Below, one piece after another: positions 13,601 through 25,828 of a stretch of DNA of 64,000 nucleotides. How positions within the stretch are numbered: the first letter of the stretch is position 1; the number at the start of each line of letters is the position of its first letter. The notes under the pieces were generated by a model. That model saw only the letters and a program-made list of their open reading frames with translations, made no database searches and was not told the DNA's origin. The stretch comes from Rotaria macrura (taxonomy: Eukaryota; Rotifera; Eurotatoria; Philodinida; Philodinidae): positions 29,019 through 93,018 of the forward strand of contig OENT01000608.1 in assembly GCA_900239685.1 (NCBI GenBank), read 5' to 3'. The position numbers and the translations under genes are program-made.

Positions 13601-16600
13601 CTGAATATATTTTTTGTTGTATTAGTAAAAAGATAAACCCTGTATTTGATTATGTACATAGATTAAATTGCTCATAGAAGACGCAAAGAAAAATCTCTAC
13701 CATTGGACTATTAATTACTGTTTGACTTTTTTCTACGATTATAATAAGTTATTTTAGAAGCTGTTTAAAATAAAAAGATGTCGTTTCAAATCTCACGTGA
13801 TTAAATAGTTTGATTCATTTTGTCGGCATATTGCCTGACTGATTATGTGACTGTTGATCAATGAAAAGTCTCGAATAAATGATTATGACAATGGCATTTC
13901 GTTTCATGTAATGCCCTCCGATATATACAATCATGTCTAGAAAAATTGTCATTAGTTCAGAATAATCTTGTCGATTTAAATTCGAAAATTTAGTAATTAC
14001 ATACATTTCTACTTCGTTGATTCAAACACATCTTACGTTATTCTTTTTTTCAAAGTCAATATTAGTACCCTTGAATTTCATAACAATATAAAAAAGATTA
14101 CTTGCTTTACACACACACACACACACATACCAGAGATGATTTTATTTTCCTTGTTCAATTACTTTTTTTTAAAGTGTATCATAAAATCAATAATGAAAAT
14201 TATCTACGATTTTATCAGTAAAGAAAATAGTTATAATCTATAATGGTTTCTGATTGCCATCTAATTCTATTATGTAAATTACAGACATGAATATCGAATA
14301 GGATTACGTTTACTTTTCGCTTGAACCCAATTATTTGACTCTATCAATACAGGGGGAGAGAGAGAGAGAGAGAGAAAGGAATTTTTGCAATATAGCCGCA
14401 GGATACAATGGTAACTTCAATTATCGGTCTAGACATAATTCACGCAGAATATGACGATGAACGCATGAATAGACGAAAGTACTTGGACATTCATATAATT
14501 GTTGCTCAATCGAAGATGGCTCTTTGTTTTCAGAATACTATCTGATTTTTCTTATGAAGCAAAAAGATATAATCGAATTGTAAGAAATTATGATCATCGG
14601 ATCCGAACGTCTTTCAATTCTACTTGCAAACGATTCACTTATTGTTTTTGTGACTTAAATTAATCAAAACTCTGTGGTTCTATTGTAATCTCATCACCAT
14701 ATAGCACAACTTCAAAAGTATTTGTTTTGGTTTGTGCTATTACTACCGCTAGTTAAATGACTGAGCATAATTCTATATATTCTTGTGTTTTTTCAAATTT
14801 TTAACGCGACTTTGAGATATATTGAAGACGAAGAGTTTCGGATTATTCATTAATGAAAACAGAACATATCAGTTTGTCATCGATATCATATCTCATACAG
14901 TGCCTTCGATGGTTATTTAATAATGTTTCTTAAGAGCATAATCAAATTAGCAAGATTTACAAATCATCGATTACGTAAGGAGAAAAAAAGCTAATAACAA
15001 TATTTTAGATATCTTCAATTCGTTCATATAATTTACTTAAGAATATTTGCTTCTCCCATGAAAATTGTTTTGCTGTTGTCGACGACATAGTCGTCGATGT
15101 TACGTTGGTAATATTCGTTGTATTGAATGGCGTTGTCGAATAAGGTGTTGTTGTTAGTGTTGTTGTCGATATGAGAGTAGGATATGGTTTCATAAATACA
15201 AATATTAAATACATTAATGCTTGTAAAAATAATATAGATATTGTTAAGTTAACAAACCAAAGTTTTTCTGCTAAGAGTATTCGTCGTTTGAAAAAGTAAT
15301 AAATACATAGCACAAAAAATATCGATGCTATTAAACTGAGGATAATAATATAGAATATTTTTTCTTCTTGAGCTTTTACAACTGCACATATTATCGATGT
15401 TATACATATTACACCAGATAAATAAAAAAATAATCGTGTATAACGTTCATGCTGTGGGCTCACATCATGATACAGAGGAGAATTTGCAGCATTTGTGTTG
15501 GCCATGACTAAAACAAATGATAGATGCAAAAATATGTTATCATTTGTTTATCAACTTTGTTTTTATTCATCTTCTTTTTTTTTCTCTTTAACTATACTTG
15601 AAAAAATGATGATTTATCATCTAGGCAGCAAGCTCCTCCTGACTCACCGATAAGAACAACAAAATATTTCGATACATTGTCAAATCAAATAACCCTTCCA
15701 CCAACCGTCTATCGAAAGCCGGTTCGTATTGTTAAAGCTGTACAACGTTCAGCCCAATCATCATCAATCAACAATGTTAAAGTTGCAATCAGTACAACGA
15801 TGAACTCTGAAAATGATTTAAAATCATTGACTTTACCATGTACAAATGAATTAAATACGAATCATGAACATCATCGTAGTTCTGATTATATAAGAAACTT
15901 ATTTCCCATACCTGATCGCCTTAAACGACATCGTTCAAGACAAAATTCATCGACAAATAGTACGAACGAATTTCGAACACTCTCAAATGATGACAATCGA
16001 CAGGCGGTAAACAGAAAAAGAATACATAGATAAGTTATGCTCGACTTTTTAAAAAAATTGTTTTTGTTTTAGGAAGATGTATTAAATTGGAAAAGAACTT
16101 TAGAGATATTACAAGAACATCAAGGAACCATTAATGATGAAATTGAAATGAATACAATGCTTGGTACAAAAGTATGAAACAAACAAAATAACATTTTCAT
16201 AAATAGATGATATGATATTTTTAAAATTTTTCTTCATTTAGTTAATTAACATAATTGAGTCCAAAGCTGAATTAAATGAAATTGAAAAGGTTAAATTACA
16301 TATCAGTGAAATCGATACAATAACATCAATACTTCTCAAACTCAGTAGTCGGTTGGCTAAAGTTGAGAATGATTTATTGATGATTACAAATGACAATGCT
16401 CATACGAAAGTAAAGTTTCGTCTAATCATTTTCTATTTAAAAGTTTAACGTATTAGTCACATGCTGAGAAGAGTCTCTAACACCCCCTTCCCGGAACTGA
16501 AGTCAATTGATTACATGTTCTGCCATATGCACATTAAGTATTGTAAATTTCATCCAGAGTTTTAGATTTATCTATTGATGACATGCACTCTTGCTAAAAG

Positions 16601-19392
16601 CCAAAATAGATTCTAGTACACAAAGTTAATGATAAAATCAGAGATGAGTATCGTCAACTCGGAGTTGGAGTTTGAGTGAGATTTTAAAACATCGGAGTGA
16701 AGTTGTGTGAAGTTGGACATGACCAATTTGCCCATCTCTGATGATAGAAGTTTAAGCGATTCTTCATGGTCTCTCACAAAAAGTGATACAAGTAAATCTC
16801 TCAAGACAATAGAAGATTCTCGATCTACTTTGATTTCAGGGAAGACATTTTCCTACGGGCAGGGGTCTGGTATGAGTTTCTTTCATCACTTTTCATCAGA
16901 AAGGTTTTGCAGAAAACCAAGGCGATTTGAAAGATTTTCGTTCGGATTTTTAAGGTTTCAAGAGTTCAAAAACAGTTTTGGATAGATTCTTTTAAAATTT
17001 TTGGCTCAACCCTCACGAAGCTTACGCACATTTTCATTGAAAGACACTTATTAAAGTTTATAATTAAAAAAACACATTATTAATTTAAGGTAATACTCTA
17101 TTGCGAGAAATAGTTTAGTACATGACGAGATTGTATCTTTCTCGATAGATAGATTATCAGAAAAAAAAATATAATGGTTTTGTTTTCATTTGAACATATG
17201 TTTGAGTGTCTGTCAGTATCCAGTGATTCATGTCAAAACGAATAATAATAAACAAACTGCATTATTTGAATTTTATTTCTTCGAATGTAATACATAATCA
17301 TCTATTTTCTAGTCAGACGATTCATATGTAATGTCGAATGAAAGTTATGGATATTGTTATATATCGTTACTATATGCGCATTGATAGGTTTTATGACTGA
17401 TGTTTCCAAATGCCTTGTTTAGATTATTGTTTCTTTTTAATCAAAATTATTACTGTTTGTACCTTGTAAGACAATGAAATATAATCTGATAATCTCAATC
17501 GTTAAATGTATTTTTACATGTAACTTATTCTTTAAAACTTATTGGCAAGAACTATATGCTCTTTTAGATTTTCTTACAAAAATGAATCAGTCACTTGGGA
17601 ACTAGATTTCAATGAGAACATTTGAAAATCATAGTAAAAGTAAATAATGAAAAGTCTAGATTAGTTCATTCATTATTAATTATTTTAAGTAATTAGAATG
17701 TTTCATTTAAAAGAAAAATTTATGAAATTCTCTTGCAAGTTTACTGTCTAGTTGAGTACAGATTATGGATGAGAAATGTGATAGTTTTTCGGTTATAGTA
17801 AATGTTTCAAGTTAAAAAAATGTTTCTCTTTTTTCTTGTGATTATGTTAAAGATTCATAGACATATAACAAGAAATGATCAATAATCAAAAATTGTTCAA
17901 TACGTTTTTTCATGCTAATCAATCTATTGATACGGAACGAGTTTCGTCTTATTATGTACGATTTAGTCGAGCTTTCTTCTCAAACTATACCAGTATTTAT
18001 ATCACCTCCGTACTAATATATGTGAACGGATATTAGAATCACTCAAACTACGTAGCTAGTAGTACTAACGGAATTAACAAGAAAAGAACACTTTTAAAAA
18101 TGGTTCTCATCTCAAATGATCTCAATAAACTTTCTTATTGAGAAAAATGACCCACAATTGAATTATCCTAACTATGAGAATCTGAATCTTTCACTATCAG
18201 ATAGTTCGGAAACTGACTAATGAGTAAATTAATGACTTTGACAAATATTAATCATTAATATATCTTCAAGTAAAGAGATATAACGATTAATTATTGAAAT
18301 TTATCGTAGTTTCATAGAGAGCATTCCATACGATTAGAATAACAATTATCTGAATGAATGAGAAAGAATATTCCTGAAAATAAATGATATAACCGGAAAA
18401 CGTTGATAATTTATGTTGCGTGTAAGTTTGTTAATTATTTTATCGACTGATAATTACAGATTAGAGAAATTTTTAAAAAGTTCTACAATGACCAATCTAA
18501 TTTTCTTTAGAATTTTTTTTCTAATGAATACTTAAAATAACGAAAGCATTTCTTAAAGAATAAATGGGTCATGTCATAGCATTTTCTAAAATTGGAACAT
18601 TAATGATATAGGATACTCTTAGAATCGTTTGTATCACAAAATAGATTTTCATGCATCTATTTTATGCTACTTAGGATAAAAATTTAACGATGGACGAAGA
18701 TGAAAATACGAATGTTTCTTATCAATGTCCCTTTGTCTATGAAATTCGAAACATCGTTCATCAATTTTTAATAACTTGTATATAATGATGAATCATACTA
18801 TTTTGTTTTTACTTCGAAAAGGAATAGTTTTGAATTTTTTCGAGAATTAATGACATCTACGTATGGTTAAGTAAAAGATCTGCATCTTTCACATATCAAA
18901 TGGGAATATTCGATGGAATAGATTCAATTGTTCTCATAAGATTTTTTACACATTTTCAATATTCTATAGGCGAATCTAATTGAACGACGTGAAAAGATTC
19001 AAGAAAAGCATGAAGAAGCTAAATCATTAAAAGATGGTATTGATCGTCGTAGTCGTTTGGTAACAAATATTTTACGAAAATATTTTTCCGACGAACAATA
19101 TGATGATTATGATCATTTCATACGAATGAAATCAACATTATTGATGGATGCAAAAGATATTGAAGAAAATATTCTATTTGCTCAAAAACAAATTGAAAAT
19201 TTACTTAATACATCGTCATCATCATCATCATCATCATTATCATCAAATGTAAATAATCAACAATATTCATCAACATCGTCCATATCTCTATTTGAAAATT
19301 TACCACGATCCAATTCAACAAGTTTATCGTCAACTAAAATTGAAAATTTACCACGATCAAACTATTTCAATGCTATATCGACCACGGCCTAG
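7653..19392 (+). CDS. shroom: Shroom family actin-binding/Rho-kinase-recruiting protein (12 exons)
   Basis: Exons: 7653-8132, 8362-9053, 9169-9731, 9828-10247, 10369-10988, 11183-11256, 11404-11552, 12627-13077, 15625-16006, 16073-16171, 16242-16409, 18970-19392. All introns are GT-AG, phases match at every junction, and the sum is 4521 nt (1506 aa plus stop). Residues about 1280-1445 form the Shroom ASD2 domain. Recognisable pieces are LEILQEHQGTINDEIEMNTM, LGTKLINIIES, LLKLSSRLAKVENDLL, HEEAKSLKDGIDRRSRLV and YDHFIRMKSTLLMDAKDIEE. ASD2 is a coiled coil that binds Rho kinase and drives apical myosin contraction. The first 1270 residues are low-complexity, rich in Ser, Asn and Pro, with a proline run near the end of exon 5. 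They may hold a divergent actin-binding ASD1 that I cannot assign. No PDZ domain is present, and an in-frame TAG lies just upstream of the start. The gene hosts an antisense gene in its 13078-15624 intron. Confidence 0.9.
14110..14127. repeat. (AC)n microsatellite
   Basis: Nine consecutive AC units within the long Shroom intron. Confidence 0.95.
14355..14376. repeat. (GA)n microsatellite
   Basis: A run of about ten GA units preceded by a G run, within the long Shroom intron. Confidence 0.95.
15005..15505 (-). CDS. Small three-helix membrane protein, nested antisense in Shroom intron
   Basis: A 166-aa frame starting at the ATG at 15505-15503 and ending with TAA at 15007-15005. Three hydrophobic segments are visible: residues about 24-42 (LFFYLSGVICITSIICAVV), 50-70 (IFYIIILSLIASIFFVLCIYYFF) and 82-103. 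A Thr/Ser/Asn-rich stretch follows, likely exposed and O- or N-glycosylated, with several N-T-T/N-x-[ST] sites (about 113-145). A short charged tail comes last. On the minus strand a good acceptor (TTTGTTTTAG) ends two bases before the ATG, as for other genes here, which supports expression by cis- or trans-splicing. I do not recognise the family. The single exon lies wholly inside the Shroom intron on the opposite strand. It could also be the last exon of a longer gene, but no upstream exon was found. Confidence 0.6.
   Translation of the reverse strand: MANTNAANSPLYHDVSPQHERYTRLFFYLSGVICITSIICAVVKAQEEKIFYIIILSLIASIFFVLCIYYFFKRRILLAEKLWFVNLTISILFLQALMYLIFVFMKPYPTLISTTTLTTTPYSTTPFNTTNITNVTSTTMSSTTAKQFSWEKQIFLSKLYERIEDI
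16410..18969 (+). other. Long Shroom intron (2560 bp) inside the ASD2 coding region
   Basis: It separates the exon ending NDNAHTK from the exon beginning ANLIERREK, both phase 0. It contains a hAT-like MITE at 16637-16742 and is otherwise AT-rich with nothing recognised. Confidence 0.8.
16637..16742. mobile_element. hAT-like miniature element (MITE), about 106 bp
   Basis: It starts atcagagatg (16637-16646) and ends catctctgat (16733-16742), a perfect 10-bp terminal inverted repeat. The right end read inward is cagagatgggcaa, a very common hAT-type terminus. The interior carries ggagttggag-type repeats like those of the hAT end at 700-790. Flanks show atgataaa on the left and atgataga on the right, an imperfect 7/8 match. 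That is suggestive of a target-site duplication, but the register is not exact. Confidence 0.6.
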
Positions 19393-19509
19393 TCAGTCGT
19401 CTTTTCTAACTTCTCTTTTACTCAGTGCATATTTATTTTTTTTTAAACTTATTCAAACATCAAATATTGTTCTTTATTTCTTTTTTTTCTTTTATATATA
19501 TATATATAC

Positions 19510-19548
<39 letters not shown>

Positions 19549-19570
19549 AACTGGCATATATAAATATAAC

Positions 19571-19601
<31 letters not shown>

Positions 19602-22600
19602 ACTATTTGTATTTGTTTTATTCGGTTTCTTTTTCTTTTTCTTCTTCTTGTTTTCGATGTTGACCGGTTTTCTTTGTGGATGTTGTGCGTTAATAAATTA
19701 ATGGATTGATATGGGATGTTATTGAAAGTTCTTTTGGTAAATATTCGTTTAAGATGATTCGAAATACAAAAATTTAAGTAATTATTTTAGATTATATGCA
19801 TTGAATGTTAGTTCTAGAAGTTTCTCGAACGTCGTTAATGATGTTCATTGATTTTATATGTTGAATAGTAATGAGCTCGTGTTGTGATTCAAGGAGTCTG
19901 TTTGAACACGTTCTCTAATCTACTACACGACTAATACATGTCAGAATAACCATTTATACTTCAACGAACATTATTCCAAACCTCGAAACTTCAGAATACC
20001 ATCTGACACTATTGTTTCTTAAATGATATTTGGAATCTGACATGAAAAATGATGAGCTATGAATCGATGAGATAGCAAGAATGAATAGTTTTATTCAAAG
20101 ACAAATTTTCTGAAGAATATTCATAAGTTCAGATCTTATCATCAGATACTATTGTTGTTTTCCTTTGAATAAAAACGATATAGAGACATCTCTCATCATA
20201 ATGTGGCACTTCCTCTTCATAATAAATGTATAAAAACTGTCTGAATAAACCTCTCTAAACAAGTTTTTTCTTTTTGGATATTTTCATGATATGTTTAGCA
20301 CGTCTATCTACTGAATTGTGTGTGTCCAATGAGTATTCTAAAAGAATACACGTTCCCATTTTAATTTTTCGTATGTTTATTTGTCAGAGACCCCTATTGG
20401 AATTTCGATGCATTTATTTATCTTGAGAATCACCTCCATTTGAAGGTCTTATGTGAAAAGTTATAGAGTAAAAATCTTTCTTATTTTTGAGCTGTGAACA
20501 TTATAAAAATCATCTAGTAACATTCAGGACGCTTTAATCGGTGTATATTTTGGTGAAGTTCATAGCCCGAAGATATAAAATATTTCACATATACTCTAAT
20601 GAATGTGAGTCCTTCTAATTAAGGTCATTGCTTCATTGAGTACCTAAAGACCTCTCTAGTCATCACTAAAGTCAAACAGAAACTGTAAAAATTGTCAAGT
20701 ACATTCATATTCAATTTACATTGATTATCATTCGAAGATCATTTAGTTACCATAGACAAGAAACAATTAGTTCAATCGGAAGCAAGCATGAACGGAAGCT
20801 CGTTCAATATGATATTACTGAACGTTTGTCTTCCGATACTAACACAATAAAGGTTGTTGTTCTTATCGCATTACTCTTGACAGAGATGCGTACAGAACAA
20901 GATGATCATGTCATTCTATACTGTAGGGAAAAATCCATCAACCTTTTCTTCAACGTAATTTAGTTCATAGTAAACCAAATGAAGCATAATATCAATAGAT
21001 CATCTAAATTGTCGATGGTAGAAGCATCAGGTTAATATGAATCATTCAATATATTTAGTATGGAAACAATAATCATCGTGAATTTGAACAACGATAATTA
21101 TTATTATAATGAATTGTATATGTAAAAATTATTTGACGAACTCATTTAGTTAATGTTTCAGGTTGAAAAATATAAACAGATTATGTTTCGATTATAAACT
21201 TTGAAAATTTCGATACTCAAATAACGTACTTCAATTTATTCATTTGATATCAATTATTTCTACAAGTACCGCTAAATAATTCTTTGAAGTGTAACAAATC
21301 GTACCGAAAAGAAAAACAACCAATGCATCTTCTTTGCATTATTTTTGAATAAATTATTATTTAAGAAGATATTCATTCTATTTGAAAGTAAATGAAAATA
21401 AATCGACTGAAGGATGACTGACAGTTTGACATGTATGTGTTTTAAAAGCAAAGAAAATGAAGATAAAAATCGTCTCTATTCTATAGAAAGGGTTTATCCT
21501 TGGTTCATCTCTCATTCTTAATCAATGGTAATTTTTTTTCGTTTTCAAAACTGCTCTTTATAAAGGATCATCTATTAGAACACATTGGTACAATCGAACA
21601 ATGCTTGCTCTAATAGTCCGTTTGTTGTTTCTTTGCCTCTCTCTCTCTCTCTCTCGATTTAATAATCCTTTAATATTTATAGAGAAAACGTTTTGATGTT
21701 TAATGTATTAAAGATAATATTTTAATACTTTCTAAATCACCGAATCATGTGGTTGAATATTCAATGAAACAAAGAAAAAGTAGTGATCTTGTGTGAATGA
21801 AACATTCAACATATCGAGTCGAATATACTACATGACCTGTCAGCTCGTTACTAGTATCATCAAATACTCATTTAAAACGACTTTTTTAAATATTTTCTTT
21901 TTCTAGTATTCATTAAAAATGAATCGTGCTATTCAATAGAATACGTTAAATAACAGAACATATTTTTAAGTGTTAAAATTAGAGTTGATACAATATATTG
22001 ATTGTCAAAACTTATAAACATTATCACATGGTAATCACTCTTTTATTTGTCGAAATCAGATATTGAAATTAGATAACATACAATCTATTGACATTGACAT
22101 TTAGTTCTAAAGTTTGAAAACACGTATGATGATATTATCATAACAATAGACAAAAAAAACTAAAAAGATTTTAATCGATGACATTTGTTCAAAATATACT
22201 GAAAAAAAAAGAAACGCTTTATTTGTCAATGCAGCAGATGTGAAGAGCACTGTGAATCGGTATGACTCGTAAAACTCCATCTGTCTTTCCTTTTGGACGA
22301 TGTCAATAAAAGAAGGAGAAACTTGATTTTTTTTTCTTCGTCATCACTCAAGTAAATCAACAAAATATGATTTGATGACTTGTGCTGTTGTTGTTGTTGT
22401 TGTCTTTTCTTTGTATAAACTATTATAATACGTGCGCATTCTTTGAACTATTCCAGTTGTTGAGTAAATTAAGATCAAAAACAGAAAGAAAGAAAGTTTC
22501 TACACGAACATTATACATGCTAGAAAGAGAATAGGTATATTTCATGTTCACAAATTTTTCTTTCTTAGAAATTCGAAGCGTATTTCCTGAATATGTCAAC

Positions 22601-24700
22601 TTAATGAAAAATGTGAATCTAGAATTACATTGATATATCCTTCCGATGGGTAAATTATCATGCACTCTTTTGATTAATACTTCCGTATAAAAATCATATG
22701 AAGATTTTTCTTTCGATATTAACATAGATTTCTATTCGTCATTTAGTTGAGCGATTTTTTTTGCTCCATCCTAGTGTCATAGTGTGTGACCGACAGAAAG
22801 TATAGAGACAATGTTCCGACAAAGCACCACTCCCTCTCAAGTGTGTGTGTGTTTGATGATGGTGTCGAATATGCAAATATGAATTAATTCTTTCTCTTTT
22901 TATGCTCATGATCGGACGATTGTATACTATACCGATTTCTTTGCATATATAAATATAATTTAGGTAAGCGTCATTTGGTTTTTTGATAAGATCTAGTCAT
23001 TAAAAAAAATTTCGCCTGTCTCAACAGGCTATCAAATATATATATATACATTTATGGATTGTATTAAAATTATTGCATTGAATCGATATTTGAATAGAAT
23101 TCAAAGGTGATTGATGGTGCATTAAATCCACAAGTGAATTCGAACAGCTATTTGTTTTTCAGTTGACAGTTGGCGTCATGTAGAGAAATGGAATTATTGA
23201 ACTATTGACATGCATAGTCGTTGAGAGTGGATTAACGATGGCTGACCAACTGATGAGAATATGTGCAATAGAAGCAAGAAAAAAAAATGAGAAGAATGTT
23301 TGTAAATATCAATCGATTACAAAACTCATAATAACATCAACAGTGGGCTTATGGGATCTCACTCTATGTATCTTTTTGCCATGATATTCAATAGGTGATG
23401 CTCTTTAATAAATAAAAAAGAGAACACTAAACTGTTCACATATGATACTTTTGTTCTTGCTTTTCTTTTTCTTCTTATTTTGTTTATGCCAATGCACGGC
23501 AATTTTCAAGTTGTCAGCTATAATCTATATTTAATTTACTAGTTGTCAATCGAACATGAAAACGATCACAAGACGAATATCTCATATCCATATGTTTACA
23601 GAAATTATCAATATCGTATCATTTCTACAATCATATTTTCAAGAAACTATAAAGATATATTTCTATCAACAATCTACTCCCTATCAGCATATAACTATAT
23701 TGATAGCAGTTACAATGCTAACCTTCTGTCGTAAAAAAAAATTTCGACAGTTCTTTTTTATTCTCTTTCTTTTTCTCTGTCAATCAGTAATTAACCTGTA
23801 TAACAATGACAGGTGGTGAGTTTGTTACTCACGAATACATTCATCTATATATGTATATATATATGTCTATTTTCAAAGGGAATCATTAGTAAACATACAT
23901 GATATATTTGATAAGAAATACTACGAGTAATTGAATAGCAAGTCAACACGAACTCGTGTTGGATGAATTCATTTGAGATATGAAAGATATCAGATCGTTG
24001 AACAGAAAAAAGAAAGAAGCAGAAGAATGCTTGTCATCATTTCAATGGATAGAACAAACATATACTAATGCTTGTAAATTGATTCGACAGTGTATTAATG
24101 GTTTTATTTTTATATTACATTAACCAGCTGAGAAGATCAATTTGCTCTCTGTCAAAAAGTATGCTTAATATCAGCTGCCATTGTTCTAGTTGTCTGTCAT
24201 TTGTATGAAGAGAGTGATAATGAGGTTTTTGCTGTCTTCCAATTGTAACATATATCAAGACAAGAGACAGCAAAAAAAAAATAAAGCTTTTTTTTCTCTC
24301 TCTAATGATCAACACTTCACAACACATGTGTGATCGATAGCCGAGGGCTTTCGTTCATCCTATGTAACATACATGCATACAATCGAGAAATCTTTTATGC
24401 CGAATTCACATCATTATCGTGAACAGCATATACCACCCTGAAGCATTGAACGAGATATGAGAAATAGAGAAGGAAGAAAATAAAAAAAAATAGAAAACGA
24501 GAGAAACGGGATTTTTCTTTCTTCTTTTCTCTTCTCGTTTTCTCCACATCTGATGAAGTTGTCAAAATGCGACCAATCATTAGACATGACAAGCAGCTGT
24601 TTTCCTCTTAACATCGGAGGCAAATAGAACAAGAAAAAGAACGAACCGGTCCGCTATATGTTTATATATGGTTTGTACTTCTCCGGTTTCATCGACAATC
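19393..24700. other. Gene-poor region between Shroom and REDD1
   Basis: Apart from the Shroom 3' flank and its microsatellite block, I see no gene with recognisable domains in 5.3 kb. Scattered frames of 60-100 codons lack splice context and look like chance. A (CT)n run lies near 21640-21656. Confidence 0.5.
19492..19597. repeat. Compound (TA)n-(TG)n-(AT)n microsatellite in the Shroom 3' flank
   Basis: An AT run (about 19492-19521) passes directly into about 14 TG units (19520-19548). After a short spacer there is a second AT run (19571-19597). It lies about 100 bases past the Shroom stop, probably in the 3' UTR. An aataaa-like signal follows near 19690. Confidence 0.95.
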
Positions 24701-24751
24701 AGCTGTGTTAAAACAAGAATATAGACAGAGAGAGAAGAAGAACGAGAGAAA

Positions 24752-24759
24752 TATATAAG
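24752..24759 (+). promoter_or_regulatory. Candidate TATA box of the REDD1 gene
   Basis: The octamer tatataag sits in an unusually purine-rich stretch (about 24440-24840), some 190 bases upstream of the predicted 5'-UTR splice donor. Transcription would begin about 30 bases downstream, near 24785. The prediction is from motif and position only. Confidence 0.5.
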
Positions 24760-24938
24760 CGGCGAGTAAGCAAAAGAGAGAGAAGAAGAGAAAGAATGGA
24801 GAGGAAAAAACGAGAGAAGAAGAGTAACGGCTTCTCTACAATGCATTTCTAGTTCAGAGCGAGTGTGAGACGACGACTACGACACTCCACTATCATACAA
24901 CTCAACATCCTTTTTCGGTGACATTTATACAAATAGAG

Positions 24939-25052
24939 GTAACCTCTCTCTGAGTACATTCTCTATTTATCAACAACTATTAATCTCTTATGCTTATCTA
25001 TTGTATAAAACAAAGAAAGAACGAACTTAAAACCGTCTACATAAAATTTTAG
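24939..25052 (+). other. Predicted 5'-UTR intron of the REDD1 gene
   Basis: The donor is gag|gtaacc at 24939. The acceptor attttag ends at 25052, eight bases before the ATG at 25061. Alternatively this acceptor takes a trans-spliced leader. Confidence 0.5.
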
Positions 25053-25060
25053 ATTGAATA

Positions 25061-25828
25061 ATGCCATCTGTAACATTATCAACTCACCAATTTGCACGTA
25101 ATGTATCGTGTCCAACACAAGGTACATTATCATTATCAAGTAATTTATCAGTAAATAAAAAAAATAGTTCTTCAACAAATACATTAGAATATCATTTACA
25201 TTCATCGAACCATTCATATACATCAACACAAGATAATAATTCAAATCTTGTTGAAAAACTTAAAATGAATTTGATGAATTTATTTAAAACAAATAATAAT
25301 TTCAATGAAAAAGATTTCAAACAAAATGAATTGCAACAATCAACATTTCTCTACGATCCTGAACTTGATTTACGTGAAGAACATATATCACTTATATCAA
25401 AACATTTATTAACAACATTACGTGAAAGTAAAATAAAACATTTATCATGTAATAATCTATTTCTTCCATGTAATCATATACGAAATATCGCACAACAATG
25501 TTTGATTATGTCAGCTGAAGAACCATTCGGTATTATGGGTGCACAAATAAAAATTAAATTGACATTATTATCATCGAATATGAAATCAACAATAGTAAAA
25601 TATTTACCTGTCATACGAATAAATCCCAAACAACGGACAATATTCGAAATAGAAATCGATTTACATGAAGATACGAAAGTATTTACATTACGAAGATTTT
25701 TACCTGAACTAAAGATATTCAAACAATTGAAAGAGAAAAGTTCATTGTATGTAAGTCCCCGGTGTTTACTTGTTAAAAATGTTTTTTATAAAACAGCTGA
25801 ACCAAAACGAGCTATTGTAGACACATGA
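25061..25828 (+). CDS. ddit4: REDD1/DDIT4 family stress-induced mTORC1 inhibitor
   Basis: A single coding exon of 255 aa. The N-terminal 95 residues are Ser/Asn-rich and poorly conserved. The C-terminal 160 residues match the RTP801/DDIT4 (fly Scylla/Charybdis) domain in order: LYDPELDLREEHISLISKHL, then AEEPFGIMGAQIKIK (compare the SEPCGLRGA region of REDD1), then the C-terminal SLYVSPRCLLVKNVFYK (compare the STGFRVIKKKLYSSE region). REDD1 is known to be induced by hypoxia, DNA damage and energy stress and to restrain mTORC1 through TSC2. That role is inferred here from homology. Human REDD1 is 232 aa, so the length fits. A TATA box and 5'-UTR intron lie upstream. A second copy of the conserved domain begins 3.6 kb downstream on the same strand. 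Confidence 0.85.
   Translation: MPSVTLSTHQFARNVSCPTQGTLSLSSNLSVNKKNSSSTNTLEYHLHSSNHSYTSTQDNNSNLVEKLKMNLMNLFKTNNNFNEKDFKQNELQQSTFLYDPELDLREEHISLISKHLLTTLRESKIKHLSCNNLFLPCNHIRNIAQQCLIMSAEEPFGIMGAQIKIKLTLLSSNMKSTIVKYLPVIRINPKQRTIFEIEIDLHEDTKVFTLRRFLPELKIFKQLKEKSSLYVSPRCLLVKNVFYKTAEPKRAIVDT

Larger units (their letters stand above)
13078..15624 (+). other. Long Shroom intron (2547 bp) hosting an antisense gene
   Basis: The donor is gtaagt and the acceptor tatcatctag. The first 1.9 kb is AT-rich with a (CA)n run at 14110-14127 and a (GA)n run at about 14355-14376. The last 0.6 kb holds the minus-strand membrane protein gene at 15005-15505. Confidence 0.8.

Noticed and set aside
24395-24846. Three overlapping minus-strand frames upstream of REDD1
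   Set aside because: They are a by-product of the purine-rich tract, which lacks stops on the complementary strand; the peptides are low-complexity Ser/Phe/Lys runs.
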